Part shown: positions 36,718-48,642 of the stretch, in pieces
How the letters are laid out: each line of letters begins with the position of its first letter
How positions within the stretch are numbered: position 1 is the first letter of the stretch
Source: Liquidambar formosana
Lineage: Eukaryota > Streptophyta > Magnoliopsida > Saxifragales > Altingiaceae
DNA: 64,000 nucleotides
Reading direction: 5' to 3'
Assembly (NCBI GenBank): GCA_039720395.1
Contig: CM077826.1
Coordinates: 17,857,053-17,921,052 of the forward strand
The notes under the pieces: generated by a model
The model's database searches: none
The model's input: the letters and a program-made list of their open reading frames with translations, nothing else
What the model was told of the DNA's origin: nothing
Position numbers and translations under genes: made by a program

Positions 36718-38987
36718 TCTCTTATTCTCTTCCTTTTTGGGTTCTACCATTTACATGCAATTCTAAAACTATCTTATACTGACCAAAAATAATAATAATA
36801 AGAAAAATGCTACTTCACCCATCTTTTGCCACCCACCTAATATGTCAAAAGTGTATAGGTGAAAGCAATTATGGTAGGTGTGGAATAAGGAGAAGCTGCC
36901 ACATATGGATGTGTGAGAGAATGCGAGTGAAATAGATCAATGAAGTAGCATAGTCATAATAACAATACTTTCTGAGAAGGAAAAGAAACATAGAATGAAT
37001 GAGGCTGAATTGGACGTGGCCATCATCATCAATTATTTTGTTGTCATAAAACCACACAATCAAACCAATCTTGCAATATAGTTTTTTGCAAACCCAGTGA
37101 TCCATAGTTTTGGTGGGTTCACTTGGAGGCTGTCAAGACTTGAAACTAAGACATTTGAGAAATACTCTAGCATCTAGCATTTCAACCAATGGCTGAGAGA
37201 AGACTGACAGTAACCCATAGTTGAATTTGAGTTTATGCAAGTTTTGTCCCTTATTATATAATTTGAGCTACATTCGGCCTACAACAGGGATGGCATTGCT
37301 GTGGCGAGGACATTTTCCTCCCAACGTGACCACATAGAAGGAAACAAGGAAATGATGGCAATTGGTCTTATGAACTTGGCAGGTTCTTGCTTTTCATGCT
37401 ATATTACCACTGGTAAACTTACTACCACCTTACTACTTTCCTAGTTCTGACCTCAACTGGAGTATAGCTTTCACCAGAAACATAATAACCATTTCTCTCT
37501 TCAATAAAAATCTAAAACCTTCACGATCGTATTCTCGGTCTGCTGTGAACTGCAATGCGGGAGCACAAACGGCAGTTTCAAACATAATAATGGCACTAGC
37601 TGTTCTCGTCACTATGGGGCCGGGGTTTTTACCCCACTGTTTACTCATACTCCCAATGTCATCTTCGCTGTGATCATCATAACGGCTGTGATAGGGCTAA
37701 TTGATTATCAGGCGGCATACCAATTGTGGAAGATTGACGAACTTGATTTCTCTGCTTGCTTATGTTCTTTCCTCAGTGTTCCTTTCATTTCAGTGCCAAT
37801 GGGTCTCATCATTGCTATGAGTTCGTTCATTCAGTCGTCTCCACCATTATAATTATGTTCTATTTCACTCTTAAACAAAAAAAGACGTTTCACTAATGCT
37901 CCATTTGGTTGCTATGGAGCAGTGAAAAAGAGAAAATACCTAGTCAAGTTACTCATAAAACCAAGCGAGACTATGAAAACACTGAAGAAACTAAATAAGA
38001 GCACAAACACAACATGAAACTTTTCCTTGTTTTAAATAACATTTTTGTGTATTGGTTTCGTGCCTAACCCAAAATACTTCTTCTGCAAAAGGGGTTACAA
38101 AAACTGTCTGGTCTCTCCTCCCACCAAAACCTGAATATAATACTTAACCCAAGAAGATCTATACGCCTAACAGGTGCAAAACCCTGAAGATACTCTACCT
38201 ATAATGTACAGAAACACCATTTTGAAGTCATGACAAACAATCCAACATAGGTGTTCACTGAATATCTGAATGCAATCAATCTAACACAAAAAGTTTATGT
38301 CCTTACCTGGTTACTTTTTATACCTCTGGTTTTTTATAGTTTTAATAAATTTCTAATGCACTCCAATTTTCTAGTCAGTATCTAACACCTTGGATGGAAC
38401 TCAGGTTGGAGTTTCAGTATTCAAGATTCTCTTGCATATCGCCAGGCCAAAATTTGTGGTCTTTGGAAAAATTGCAGAGACTCATATATACCAAGACTTG
38501 GATCGCTACAAAGAGGCTAGAAGGGTCCGTTCATTTCTTATACTTGGTGTTGAATCTCCTATCTACTTTGCAAATTCCAATTATCTTCAAGAAAGGTCAG
38601 TGTGGAATTCTAGTCTCACAGGATCTTTTACCACAGTTGATAGGTAGATCCTATGTTTGCAGTGTTCTAGTGTGAGTGTACAAGGGGTGCATATGCATGT
38701 CGTCACTCTGACCCTAAGGTGTGATGTCACACCTGCAAATTACACTACACAGGGTTTGACAGAGTTCAGTGATTAATCCCAAATGTAGAGTCCTGGTCTA
38801 AGCTCCTCTTGCACCTCACTTTAGCCCAAAACGTTCCTTTCCAGCTCATTCATCATAAACATTACACTGTGGACAAACTTCAGGCTACCCGAATTAAACA
38901 GCCCCACTAATATATAAAGGCCATTACTTAGTATTGATCCCACCAAGCGGGCTATTGGAAGTGGTGCTTTGGATACCAGCCCTAACT

Positions 38988-39113
38988 CTCACCCTTTTTC
39001 CTTTTTCTTTTTATTTTAAAGTATAAAGTGGCTGCCCTCAAGACTTAAACTTGCGACTTCATGCTTGGTAGCCCAAAACTTCTACCATAGCACCAAACAA
39101 GGTCCCTAACCCA
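38988..39113 (-). mobile_element. tRNA-derived SINE remnant
   Basis: On the minus strand it reads TTTGGTGCTATGGTAGAAG, then a degenerate B box (GTTTAAGTCTTGAGGG), then CAGCCACTTTATACTT and an A/T-rich tail. This is the order seen in plant SINEs. The flanking ccctaac words are too short to be a confident duplication. Confidence 0.5.
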
Positions 39114-40394
39114 CTAAACTAAAATAAAAGCTTCAAAGTTTACTATGTTCACTAAAAATAAGATTTAAATTTCAACCCGAGAATTCTACATGTAGAAGAG
39201 GAATTTCTTGCCGATCTAACTATCTGATTATGTAAACTATAATTATACAGTAAATATTCTGCAACACAATACACAATACAACCATCCCGTGGCACATTCA
39301 AGCACTCCTAACTCCTAAGATATATATGTGTGTGTGTGTGCGCGTGTGCGTGTGTGTGTGTGAAAACGTATTCTGTGCTGCATCCATGTTTCAATTGAAC
39401 TAAAGCCAGCTTATGCTCAGCCTGAACTCAAGTACAGGCCTAAAGTTTTAGTACCAAATTCAGTACAATTAAACTAAGCCTCTTGTGAATAGAGCTACTT
39501 TAACAACCATCCAGTCATGCATATGATATTTCCCCAAGGACATCTCCAGGTGCAAAGCATAGAACAGTAGGTCCATACTCTTGAGTGCAAACACATCACT
39601 GTGAGAAAGGCTTGCTAATCTCAGGGCCAAGTTTCATATGTAAAATGATGAATCTCACTTATATGTGACAATCTGGTCTGTTGCAGGATACTAAGGTTGG
39701 TCCGCGAGGAGGATGAGAGGATTCAAGCAAATACGAGGGTAAACTGAAATGCATAATTCTAGACATGACTGGTAAGTTGGCTTCAGGGACCACGAATTCC
39801 TTCTTGTTAAACCTTTTTGGTTTCAAAATAATTCTTTATATAAAATAATAGGTATTAGAATACTTATCAAATTCACTCATATTTGACGCATTCTTGTGTG
39901 TATCGCTAATGATCTTACAATTTTCAGCTGTGACAGCCATAGATACTAGTGGGATTGAGGCAATATGCCAATTCCAAAAAATGCTGGAGAAGAGATCTAT
40001 TAAGGTAGAAATTACTCCATATCAACTTCACAAAACCTAAATTTGCGGGAGAGTTTCTGGCCAACAATTTACCAACGTTACGTATTAAGGCTCTACTCTG
40101 TCGAAAATGTGATGGAAAAGCTACAAAAGTAAAAAATCTTGGAGTTCTTTGAGTCAGATGGACTATACCTGACAGTTGGAGAAGCTATCACCAATGTAAA
40201 GTCACTGTGGAAGGCTCAGCCATGAATTACAAAAAGGCTCAGCCATGAATTACAAAAGGGCTTTAATTCCTTAAAAGAGTGAATTTGACTTCGGTTGACA
40301 TTCAATACTTATTGGACCAATAAATAAAGAATACTCAACACCTAAAAAGAGTAGCAAAGATTCTGTATGGTTTAGGTTTTCTGGCATTTGTATA

Positions 40395-40470
40395 CCTCGC
40401 ACGTACTAGACTTTTGGGCTTCTACTTCTTATGAATGTGTAATTCATCAAAAATAAAATAAATAAATAAG
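40395..40470 (+). mobile_element. LINE 3'-tail remnant
   Basis: GTATACCTCGCACGTACTAG followed by an A-rich tail matches the 3' end of the large LINE relic at about 44307-44370 (GTATACCTCGCATGTACTAC). Confidence 0.45.
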
Positions 40471-40804
40471 GGCACCTTCATCCCTCTTGCTCATTTTTTC
40501 AGCTATCTCATGCACACAATATAAGACACATAATGTCATCATATTTATCACATAGAGCCTGTCCCACTGGCATAAATTCAGCAAAAAATGAGTTCAAATA
40601 AATCCATGTACACTTGTCAGAGTTGACAGACAATTACAATCAGACACTTTTGAATGAGAGAAAACATCAAACTTTGATTGGCATGTATGAGTAAACCAAA
40701 GTTATAATGAAGTTGTGTACGTATGACCCACGTAGCATCCTCTATCCAATAACAGAATGCATGTCTTGGGATTCATGCGATATCATTCCAAACTTGAAGT
40801 CTAG

Positions 40805-40990
40805 TAGTAAATACGATGGAAAAGCGACAACAATAATGAATCTAGGATTCCTTCGGGTCAAATAGACTCTACATGACAGCTAGACAAGCTGTCACCAAAG
40901 TGTTGTCATTGTAGAAGGCTCATCCATGAACTACTAAAGGATTTTAGTGCCTCCAAAAAATGAATATGACTTCAATCAACACTAAACAGA
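40805..40990 (+). pseudogene. Extra copy of SULTR last exon and 3' flank
   Basis: GATGGAAAAGCGACAA, AGACTCTACATGACAGCTAG and AAGGCTCATCCATGAACTAC match the pseudogene exon 13 at 40110-40230, and the flank (GAATATGACTTCAATCAACA) matches 40283-40305. It has stops and is not connected to any further SULTR exons. Confidence 0.8.
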
Positions 40991-41230
40991 TTAGTACAGA
41001 ATCCAATGATCCTTTAAGGTTTAAGTTTTTAAGGTAAATTACACCATCCTCCCCTGGAATATTTGACAAATACACTATAACCCCCTCTACTTTCTGGAAT
41101 TACACTACCCTCCAATTTCAAGTTTCTCAACTAGATGGCATTAAAAGAAGATGTCAAATGATGCAAATGCACTTCATTCAAGTAAAACTAACTGTTTGGC
41201 CTGCTTGAATTATATCTCCATTTCTTAAAG

Positions 41231-41231
41231 C

Positions 41232-41289
<58 letters not shown>
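41231..41289. repeat. Compound (CT)n(CA)n microsatellite
   Basis: About 40 bp of CT directly followed by about 18 bp of CA. Confidence 0.92.
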
Positions 41290-41999
41290 GAGCTATAGCT
41301 GCCCCATCTCCTTTCCAAAAGTAAGGCCAACACATGGTTCCCTATGGTGCTGCAAAACATCGGCTATGGTGGTAAGTAGGTCTCAAAGGTCGGCACATTG
41401 GATGGGTGGTGGTGACAGAAGTTTTTTAGTAATGGTAGGAAGTCGTTTGTTGATGTAGATGCATGAAATTAGGTGAAAATGTCTACTTAAATTATGGATA
41501 ATTCACATAAACGTCTAGCCCAAATTTATGGTAATGAAATTAGGGTTTAACAAAAAAATAAGGATGAAAATAGGGGTAAGAAATTTGAAAATGAAATTAG
41601 ATGTTAAAAAATTCAGTGATGAATTTTGAGATAGAAATTTATATCTTTTCTGTAAGCCATAAAATCGTCAAATTTAGGTTTCAAAGCTTCTAAGGCTTCT
41701 TTCATCCTGGAAGCTTTCCTTCTTTTTGTTGATAAGGCTGGAAGCTTTCCCTCTTCATATGAAAATGGGCTTGTTTGGAAGGTGGGACAAGGACTTTCTA
41801 TCTCCTGTGAAGCATAGATACTCTTACACCCCCCCAAGTATCTATATCATATCTGTCTTGGATACCGTTACTCCTAAGATACTTCCCAATTCATATCAAG
41901 TAGAGTCCATATGTATCAAGACAATAGAAAAATTAATGTCGCCACTAGATATTTTTTAATACTCTAGATAAGGAAGGTATGCATTTGGATACAGTTAGG

Positions 42000-44372
42000 C
42001 TACATTGTGGATAGTATTGTCAGGTTCTTGGGGTTTATTCTCTAAAGGGTTACTTACAGACCTTTTTTGGATCAACTTGGATTTTGGGTCTTTATCGGAG
42101 GACGGAATTGTTTGATTGGAGATGTGAGGAGGAGGTGCTTGGAGCGATTCGTACTCTCAATAGTGAAAGGTCCTGAGTCCAAATGGGTTTACCTTAGCCT
42201 TCTTTCAGAAATGCTAGAGGTAGTGAGCGAGGTTGTGCTGAGGATGATAGATGATATTCTTGCTCTAAGCTCCTTTGAAAGAAGCCTCAATGCCATGATT
42301 GTGACACTCATTCTGAAGGAGAAGGTTTGAATATCAAGGACTTCAGGCCTATGAGCTTTTGATTAGTAGTGTTCATAAAATCATTGCGAGAATTTTGACA
42401 AAGAGGCTGAAGAAGGTGGTGGGACAATGGTAGAATGTGTTTGATGGTGGTAGGAAGAATTAGATGTTGCTTTGATCGCTAACAAGTGAATTGACTCTCA
42501 TCTGCGCAGCAGACAACTTGGTTTAACTAGTATGCTGGACTTAGAGAAGGCATATGACCATCTCAACTAGAAGTTCTTGCTTTATTTTCTTGAGCGGATG
42601 GGGTTTGGGGAGAAGTAGAGGAAATGGATTGAATTTTGCATATTTACAAATTCCTTCTATATGTTAGTGAATGGGAGCTCACACGGTTTTTCCAAGAACT
42701 CTAAAGGATTGAGGAAAGGAGACCCCTTCTCCCATTTCTTGCTTACTATCGTGATGGAAACCTTTAGTAGATTAATGAGGAGAGCTAAAGAGGCCGGGTT
42801 CATCAAGGGCCTTGATATATCAGGGGGAGGACAAAGGAAGGTAGTGTTTCCCACTTGCTTTATGCAGATGAAACAATTGTGTTTTGTAATCCAGATAGGG
42901 AGCAATTGAAATACTTGAGATGCATACTACCTTTCCTTGAGGCGGTCTCAAGGTTGAAGACTAATCTTAGCAACAGTGAGCTGATTTCGACAGGTGATCG
43001 GGTGGAGACTGATGAGCAATCTACCATATTAGATTGAGGTGCTGGTTCTCTTCCTTCCACTTATCTTGGCTTTCTGTTGAGATCCACTTCAAATCCAAAG
43101 AGGCCTAAATCTTGATGATAGAAAGATTTGAGAAGAGGTTAAGTGCTTGGAAGAAAATTTATATTACTAATAGATGTAAACTCATTCTCATGAAAAGTAC
43201 ATTAGCTAGCCTTCCAAATTATTTCATATCCATGCTTCGTATCCCGATCTCGATTGCTAATAGGTTGGAAAAGATCCAAAGAGACTTCTTATAGAGAAAG
43301 CAAGAAGGGGGACTAGGTCTAAGACCTTTGTTAAATTGAACTAAGATTTGTTAGGAAAGTGGTTATGAAAATTTGCTACGAAGAGAGGTGGTTCATTGGA
43401 AATATGGGAATGAGGACAGGAAGTGGAGATCTAGAAGGGTGCGGCATTCCCATGGGTTTGGGGTCTAGATATCTATTAAAGGTGGAGTTGAGCTATTCAT
43501 GGATATAGTGAGCCTTAAGGTAGGTAATGGGGCTAGGGTCAAATTTTGGAAGAACATGCAGATTTGTGGCTTGGTCGGAAGAGCTGAGGTAGTGTGGGAT
43601 GTTAGGCTCTTTAGGGCCTTCCATAATTGGGAGGTGGAGGAGGTGGGTCGCCTTTTTGAGACCCTTTACGGGACCACTGTTCATAGAGATAGAGAGGATG
43701 GTAGGGTATGGAACAAAAGTGCTAATGGGTTTCTCCTATAGTCTTTCATCCATTGTCTGTAAAGCCAGTAGAAATGTTCCTTTCTTGCTTCTCTGGTTTG
43801 GCATTCAGCAGCTCCCACCAAGGTGTTTTTTCTTTGGATAAGCGTGGGGCAAATGTCTCACATTGGATCATCTTCAGAGGAAAGGTTTCTCCTTAACCAA
43901 CTGATGCGTTATGTGCAAATTACTAGAAGAGATGGTTGATCCCCTTTTCCTCCATTGTTGCATTTCCAAAGAATTGTGGGATCTTTGTTTTGGGATTTTT
44001 GTGGTGCGTTGGGTAATGCCTCAATATGTTTTTAGAGTGTTTAAGGCATGGCAGGTTATGAGCTTTAAGGAGTAATCTCTATTCTTTTGGAAAACCACTC
44101 CTCATGCTCTTTTTTAGTCTATTTGGTGGGAAAGAAACAAAAAGGCATTTGAAGATGTAAAGGTCTCTTTACATCGGTTGAGGGAGAGACTTGCAAGTTT
44201 TCTTTTTGCATGGGGGAACTCTGGAAAGCCAGAACTTAAGTAGCCCTTTGATAGTTTTTTGAGCAGTTTAACATTGCGAGGTAGCCTTCGTGTCAAGGCC
44301 TTTTTGTATACCTCGCATGTACTACACCTTTTGCCTATTCTTCAATAAAACTTTTACTTCATCTTAAAAAAA
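42000..44372 (+). pseudogene. L1-type LINE relic, reverse transcriptase to 3' end
   Basis: A decayed ORF2 spread over three frames. Parts in order: GFTLAFFQKC-like block (about 42185-42215), MLDLEKAYDH (42532-42561, with the LEKAYDH motif), MLVNGSSHGFSKNSKGLRKG (42661-42720), LLTIVMETFSRLMRRAKEAG (42736-42795), LYADETIVFCNPDREQLKYL (42858-42917, where YADD has become YADE), IERFEKRLSAWKKIYI, LASLPNYFISMLRIPISIAN, KVGNGARVKFW (43517-43549), a Cys/His-type DPLFLHCC block and SIWWERNKKAFE (44123-44158). The 3' tail ends TTCAATAAAACTTTTACTTC and an A run. Many stops and a lost catalytic Asp mean it is inactive. Confidence 0.9.
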
Positions 44373-44819
44373 GTAAATATTTTTTTAAAAAGAAAAAGAA
44401 GGTTTGAATGTAATTTTTTAAAAGTACAAAAATTACTAATATGTGTACATACCTCGATCAAAAACCCATTTTGGTTTTCTCTTCCCACTCTCAATCTATC
44501 CTACATCAAAAATCCTGACCGAAAACACCAAGTATTTATTTTATTTTTTTATATTATAGTAAGTATAATAGTGAATTTAAAAAAAATAATAATAATAATA
44601 ATAAATTGATTTAATTTTCTATTATATATTTATATTTTATTTCATTTTATGGTCTTTATATTGTTGGTGGATTTTACTAATAGTTGTTCATTATAAATTA
44701 ATGACTTACAAATGATGAACATGGTTGATGGCTTGATGCCTATGGGCATGTGTTATGGTCATTTATTTGCATAATAATTGGTATTTGATATGTTCAAAGC
44801 CTTTTTATGTTTGTTACAA

Positions 44820-44862
<43 letters not shown>

Positions 44863-44867
<5 letters not shown>

Positions 44868-45034
44868 TGATCAGGTCAGCACGTTTTGATATAAGTTATA
44901 TCAACACCATGCATTGAGGGTTGTACCCCTTGCATTGGCCTAATGTACCCCTTAGCCCACTAATGCACAAGGTACAACCCCCAATGCGGGTGTTGATATA
45001 AGTTATATTAGCACGTGCTTAATTGATCATCATC
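44863..45034. mobile_element. Palindromic (TA)n-associated MITE, copy D
   Basis: Fourth copy. It is preceded by (GT)n(TA)n ending at 44862 and followed by TATATATATATAT. Its outer ends are the most clearly inverse of the four copies (TGATCAGGTCAGCACG against TGATCAATTAAGCACG), and both TATA cores are present (GATATAAGTTATATC). Confidence 0.78.
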
Positions 45035-45227
45035 CTATATATATATATTTATTTATTAACATACCCCACCATATCGTATCCTAATTTTTTTAGAATCATC
45101 GTATCAGTGTATCTATATCCATATCATAGCCTCTCTCCCTCTCTCCAAAATTTTGGGTTGCTTCTCTCTCCTTATTCACTTATCTATCTCTATCCCTCTG
45201 TTATCTTCTCTTCCCTAACAGTCTCTT

Positions 45228-45955
45228 CTTTTTTTTTAAATGAAGTAATGATGTGTATTAATAGCAAAAAAAAAAAAAAAAACTGAATACAACCTCCAAT
45301 CCCTACTAAAACTTTAAGGAGTCAATAAACAGAAGAAAAAACTGAATACAACCTCCCCTATAGCTACAGAACCACCAAAAAAGAGATTTAACCAAAACGG
45401 ACTTGAGCTCCACAATAGGCATGTCCACCCCTTCGAAAGTTCTCGAGTTATGTTCTTTCTAAATGCACCAAAAAAGTGCATGAGGAACCATCCTCCATAT
45501 GACCTTGGTTTCATCCCGACCCCTTTAAAACCACAAACCCGATAAGACATCATGTGAGGATGAAGGTAATACCCATTTGATTAAAAAATGAACTCCCACA
45601 AACTTCTCGCCACCCCACAACCAATGAAGAGATGGTCCTCTCTTTCTACCACCTCTTTAAACATATTGCGTCTATTGAGCATTTCCCACCTCATTATAAC
45701 CAAAAGGTCAATACTAAGACACTTACCTTGGGCCACCAAACATGAGAAGAAAGCAATTTCGAAGAAATCCAAATCTTCTTAGCCGATTGAAAAACTTCCT
45801 TTCTAGTCCAAAAGAGAATAATAAGATTTCAAAGAGAGTAAAATTTTTGGATCCTTGCACCATATTAAGGCATCATTCCCTTCTAAAGAAATCTTACTTT
45901 CATATAAACTCTCCACCTCCCAATCATTGAAATGTCTACAAAAATAAATGTTCTA
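45228..45955 (-). pseudogene. L1-type LINE 3' part
   Basis: Read on the minus strand: HDWEVESLYESK-like start (about 45930), IAFFSCLVAQGKCLSIDLL (about 45755-45700), a DHLFIGCG zinc-type block (about 45640), WRMVPHALFWCIWRENT (about 45500) and a 3' UTR ending TTACTTCATTTAAAAAAAAA, whose tail is the poly(T) at 45229-45238. A duplicated AAAAACTGAATACAACCTCC (45278 and 45336) lies in the 3' part. Confidence 0.78.
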
Positions 45956-45958
45956 ACA

Positions 45959-45983
45959 CACTTCCCCCCCCCCCCCCCCCCCC
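45959..45983. repeat. Poly(C) run
   Basis: About 20 consecutive C flanked by TT and a CT-rich stretch, between two LINE fragments of opposite orientation. Confidence 0.85.
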
Positions 45984-46089
45984 TTCCTTCTCTTTTCTCT
46001 TCTTTCTCAACAAGGTAATCCATAATCCACACTTCCCTCTTAAATTTGCAATCTATTCTGAAGATCGTTGAGTTGGTGTCTCGATTGAG

Positions 46090-46835
46090 GGTGAATATGG
46101 GTAAGAGTTCTTTAGTTAGCATCAATTGCCCACAGGATAAGTAAACTAGGTTGGCAAGGGTTTTAAGTTATTCTTTAGAGAGTTGGCCTATTAAATACTT
46201 GTGATTGCCTTTACGAGGGGATCCCAAGACAGATGCCTTTTGGCCTCTGGTGATTGATAAGATAGGGAAAAGGTTGGATGGTTGAAAGAGAGTTTTAATG
46301 TCCAAAGGTGGAAAAGCAATCTTGATTCAATCAGTTTTGGCTTGTTTATCCATTTATTACATGTCACTTTTTAAGAATCCTATTAAGGTAGCTGCTAGGC
46401 TTGAAAAGATGATGATGGATTTCTCGTGGGAGGTTTGCGGGGAAGGTAATAAGGATCACTTAGTGAATTGGGAGGAGGAAACTAGATCTAGAGATAAAGG
46501 GGGGCTTGCTTTGGGTAATATTGTTGCCAGGAACATTGCTTCAACTAGTAAATGGCTTTGGAGACTACCTTTTGAAAGGGATTCCTTGTGGCATTCAATT
46601 ATCAAAAGTAAATATAGGTTGTAGGATAATGAATGGTATTCTCAGACTAGTGTTAGTGTTTATGGTAGAAGTCTGTAGAAATTTATCTCTCAAGGTTTGC
46701 CCCGCTTTTTGGGTCATACCTCCTTTGTGGTAGGTAATAGTGAGTGTGGATTCGCTTTTGGGAAAACATTTGGTGGGATGATTTCCCTTTTTCCATCTAT
46801 TTTCCCCATTTGTATTCCTTTTTCCTTCCCAACCA
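46090..46835 (+). pseudogene. L1-type LINE ORF2 fragment
   Basis: Best frame 46298-46621: MSKGGKAILIQSVLACLSIY, YMSLFKNPIKVAARLEKMMM, GGLALGNIVARNIASTSKWL and WHSIIKSKY, the region downstream of the reverse transcriptase in plant L1 ORF2. Before it, LANxVLSYS...LPLRGDPKTDAFWPLVIDK is visible with stops; after it, FWENIWWDDFPF. Confidence 0.85.
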
Positions 46836-47110
46836 GATGACACAAAAAATATCCATCACCGCACATGACCATATAACCTGACTTCTCATGTTTGCCAAGG
46901 CCCGAAAAAGAGATGATCATCAAAGAAGCCACATCTAATGGAATCACCCAATGAACCCCACACAAGACAAAAAACTTCTGCCAAATCCAAAGGGACCAAC
47001 AACAATGAAGAAATAAATAGTCCACTGTCTCACTACTGCTCCTAGACAATAAACTAATATCCGAACAAAGGGCTTTATTGGTTCTTCTAGCTTCTGTAAT
47101 GGAATTCCCT
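46836..47110 (-). pseudogene. L1-type LINE fragment, opposite orientation
   Basis: On the minus strand SSSETVDYLFLHCCWSLWIW, FFVLCGVHWVIPLDVASLMI corresponds to the zinc-type C-terminal region of L1 ORF2. It meets the plus-strand fragment tail-to-tail. This does not follow the usual twin-priming order, so it is probably a separate insertion or an inversion. Confidence 0.75.
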
Positions 47111-47589
47111 CCTGGTTATCTCTCTCCATCTCTGTCTCTCTCTCTCTATATGTATATATGTGTGTTTTCTTGCTGAGAGCTTACACCTTTGCAATGCGAT
47201 GGCAGACGGTGGAGTGGAGTTGCAGTGAACGTTGAGTTGTGAACAGTTCAACTTCCAAGTCTAAAACCTTATAAACCAGTTGTCTGCGTTTCCTTTCGAT
47301 TTCCCGCGTCTATCGAAAGATCTGGGATTTATCAATTCACCCGAGAGTTTGGATGGGAGTTTCATCTCCCGCATAAGGCGAGAAATGGAATCCTCCGGGA
47401 AAACTGTGAATCCTGTGAATCAAGCAACACGAGCAACCCAATTTCAATTCAAATTCCGAGAAATTCTGATATTCCGACTCCCAAATCCCACTAATTGAAC
47501 AGCAGCCGGCAGCACTTGCTTGCTGCCCACTCTTTCTATAGGGCTCAAACTCTAGAAATTCGAAAGCAAATACAACTCAGACCCAAACC
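47111..47589. other. Short GC-richer stretch between LINE fragments
   Basis: A CT-rich run with a (TA)-like tract (about 47125-47160) followed by a GC-richer stretch (47195-47540). The frames in it are short and have no recognisable domain. It may be ordinary unique sequence or a gene remnant. Confidence 0.3.
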
Positions 47590-48047
47590 AGAAAAGGAAA
47601 TAAAATAAATTGGAAAGTAGCACCAACCCAAACCCTGTACAGACCAAGAAAATTCTTTTACCTTACGGGGAGCCTTCAAATTCCAAATGAACTTAGCCGA
47701 AGCAAAGAAAGAGTGACTACTCAAACCAAGGAAAGAATAGAAGAAGAATTGGGACGAGAAAGAGACATTACTCTCAAGACACCAGCACCTCTCATCCAAC
47801 GAAGAATGAGATAAATAGACATCCTCAAGAAGCTTAAAAAGAGCACACAAATCAGAAGTTTCTCTCTCATTCAAGTTTCTACTGAAATGAAAACTCCAAG
47901 AAATAAAGGAAGAGATGTCGGACTTAATCGCACAATCAGCAATGGACGCCTTTTTTAAGTTGGAGAGTTGATAGAGTCTAGGAAAACACATCACCCCACC
48001 ACAAATCTTCCCATTAGCAAACTTGAGGTAAGTAGACCCTTACCACA
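47590..48047 (-). pseudogene. L1-type LINE fragment
   Basis: On the minus strand the frame gives CFPRLYQLSNLKKASIADCA, HFSRNLNERETSDLCALFKL, RCWCLESNVSFSSQFFFYSF and FIWNLKAPRKVKEF, the inter-domain region of plant L1-like ORF2 just before the KVKxFxW motif. It breaks off at about 47640. Confidence 0.8.
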
Positions 48048-48642
48048 AGCTTAACAGACCAAACCCAATATTTCCTGAGCTCAACTCATTAAATAGCCAA
48101 GCTTGGAGGTTGCAACCCAAGCTCAATATAGACTAGTTGAATAGCTGATAAACAAACCAACTGAACAATTTATGATTTATTTCTTCTAACCCTACAATAA
48201 TAATAAACTGTCCAGTTTCATATGCAGACCTGAACATTCACCTGCATGTTCATATCAAATAATAAAATTGCAAATAGTTAACAACTTAGCATATCCACAT
48301 TGGGCTCAAAAAATATATCAGGATCACAATAAGCATCACCTTTCTCAAAACTTCCAACAATTGTACATTAGGGTGTCCTGACACATTTAAATCATGCCTA
48401 GTTTTATGCGTTCCATTTTCTCATCATGTAAGCACCTTTTTTTCAAACTGTTGTGGCCACTGTTTTCTCTCATGGCCGCCCGCAGAGAAAATTGAATCCA
48501 CAAAAGGCTTCAGGTAATCCTTTCTAATCACAGATCATATTTGGTAATTGGTATCTCATGAGCTTTATCAAAGAGATATTCCAAATCAGTAAATAAAGCA
48601 AGCAAGAAAATCTGTTCTCGCCCGGCAAGGTTCTCCAGTCAC

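Larger units (their letters stand above)
30883..40225 (+). pseudogene. Tandem copy of SULTR3;3-like gene, non-functional
   Basis: All 13 exons of the 24753 gene are recognisable: 30883-31245, 34893-34941, 35164-35371, 35826-35997, 36100-36162, about 36260-36376, 36493-36609, 37288-37412, 37525-37816, 38405-38595, 39687-39771, 39928-40004 and about 40085-40225. Exons 2, 3, 4, 7, 10 and 12 keep their length and frame. The lesions are a stop in exon 1 (MGVLGSEDSNVVPSNEN then TAA) plus a frameshift near 31015; TGA as first codon of exon 5; a 4-nt insertion in exon 6 and loss of its AG acceptor (CACGG); a 2-nt loss in exon 8; loss of the exon 9 acceptor (CACG) and donor (GCTATG), with a 5-nt length change; a 1-nt loss in exon 11; and a degraded exon 13. 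A shorter product starting at the ATG at 31072 would still meet the exon 5 stop. Intron 1 has grown to 3.6 kb by insertions. It may still be transcribed. Confidence 0.93.

Noticed and set aside
45959..45983. Poly(C) runs as biological signals
   Set aside because: Several runs of about 15-20 C occur (13118, 36698, 45959, 49640); homopolymer slippage or sequencing error is the simpler reading.
46090..47110. Twin-priming inversion of one LINE
   Set aside because: In twin priming the 5' part is inverted ahead of the 3' part; here the downstream part is the inverted one relative to its neighbour.
47280..47498. Frame beginning MSAFPFDFPRLSKDLG in a GC-richer stretch
   Set aside because: Apparent start is not an ATG (the sequence there reads TTG), no domain, and surrounded by LINE debris.
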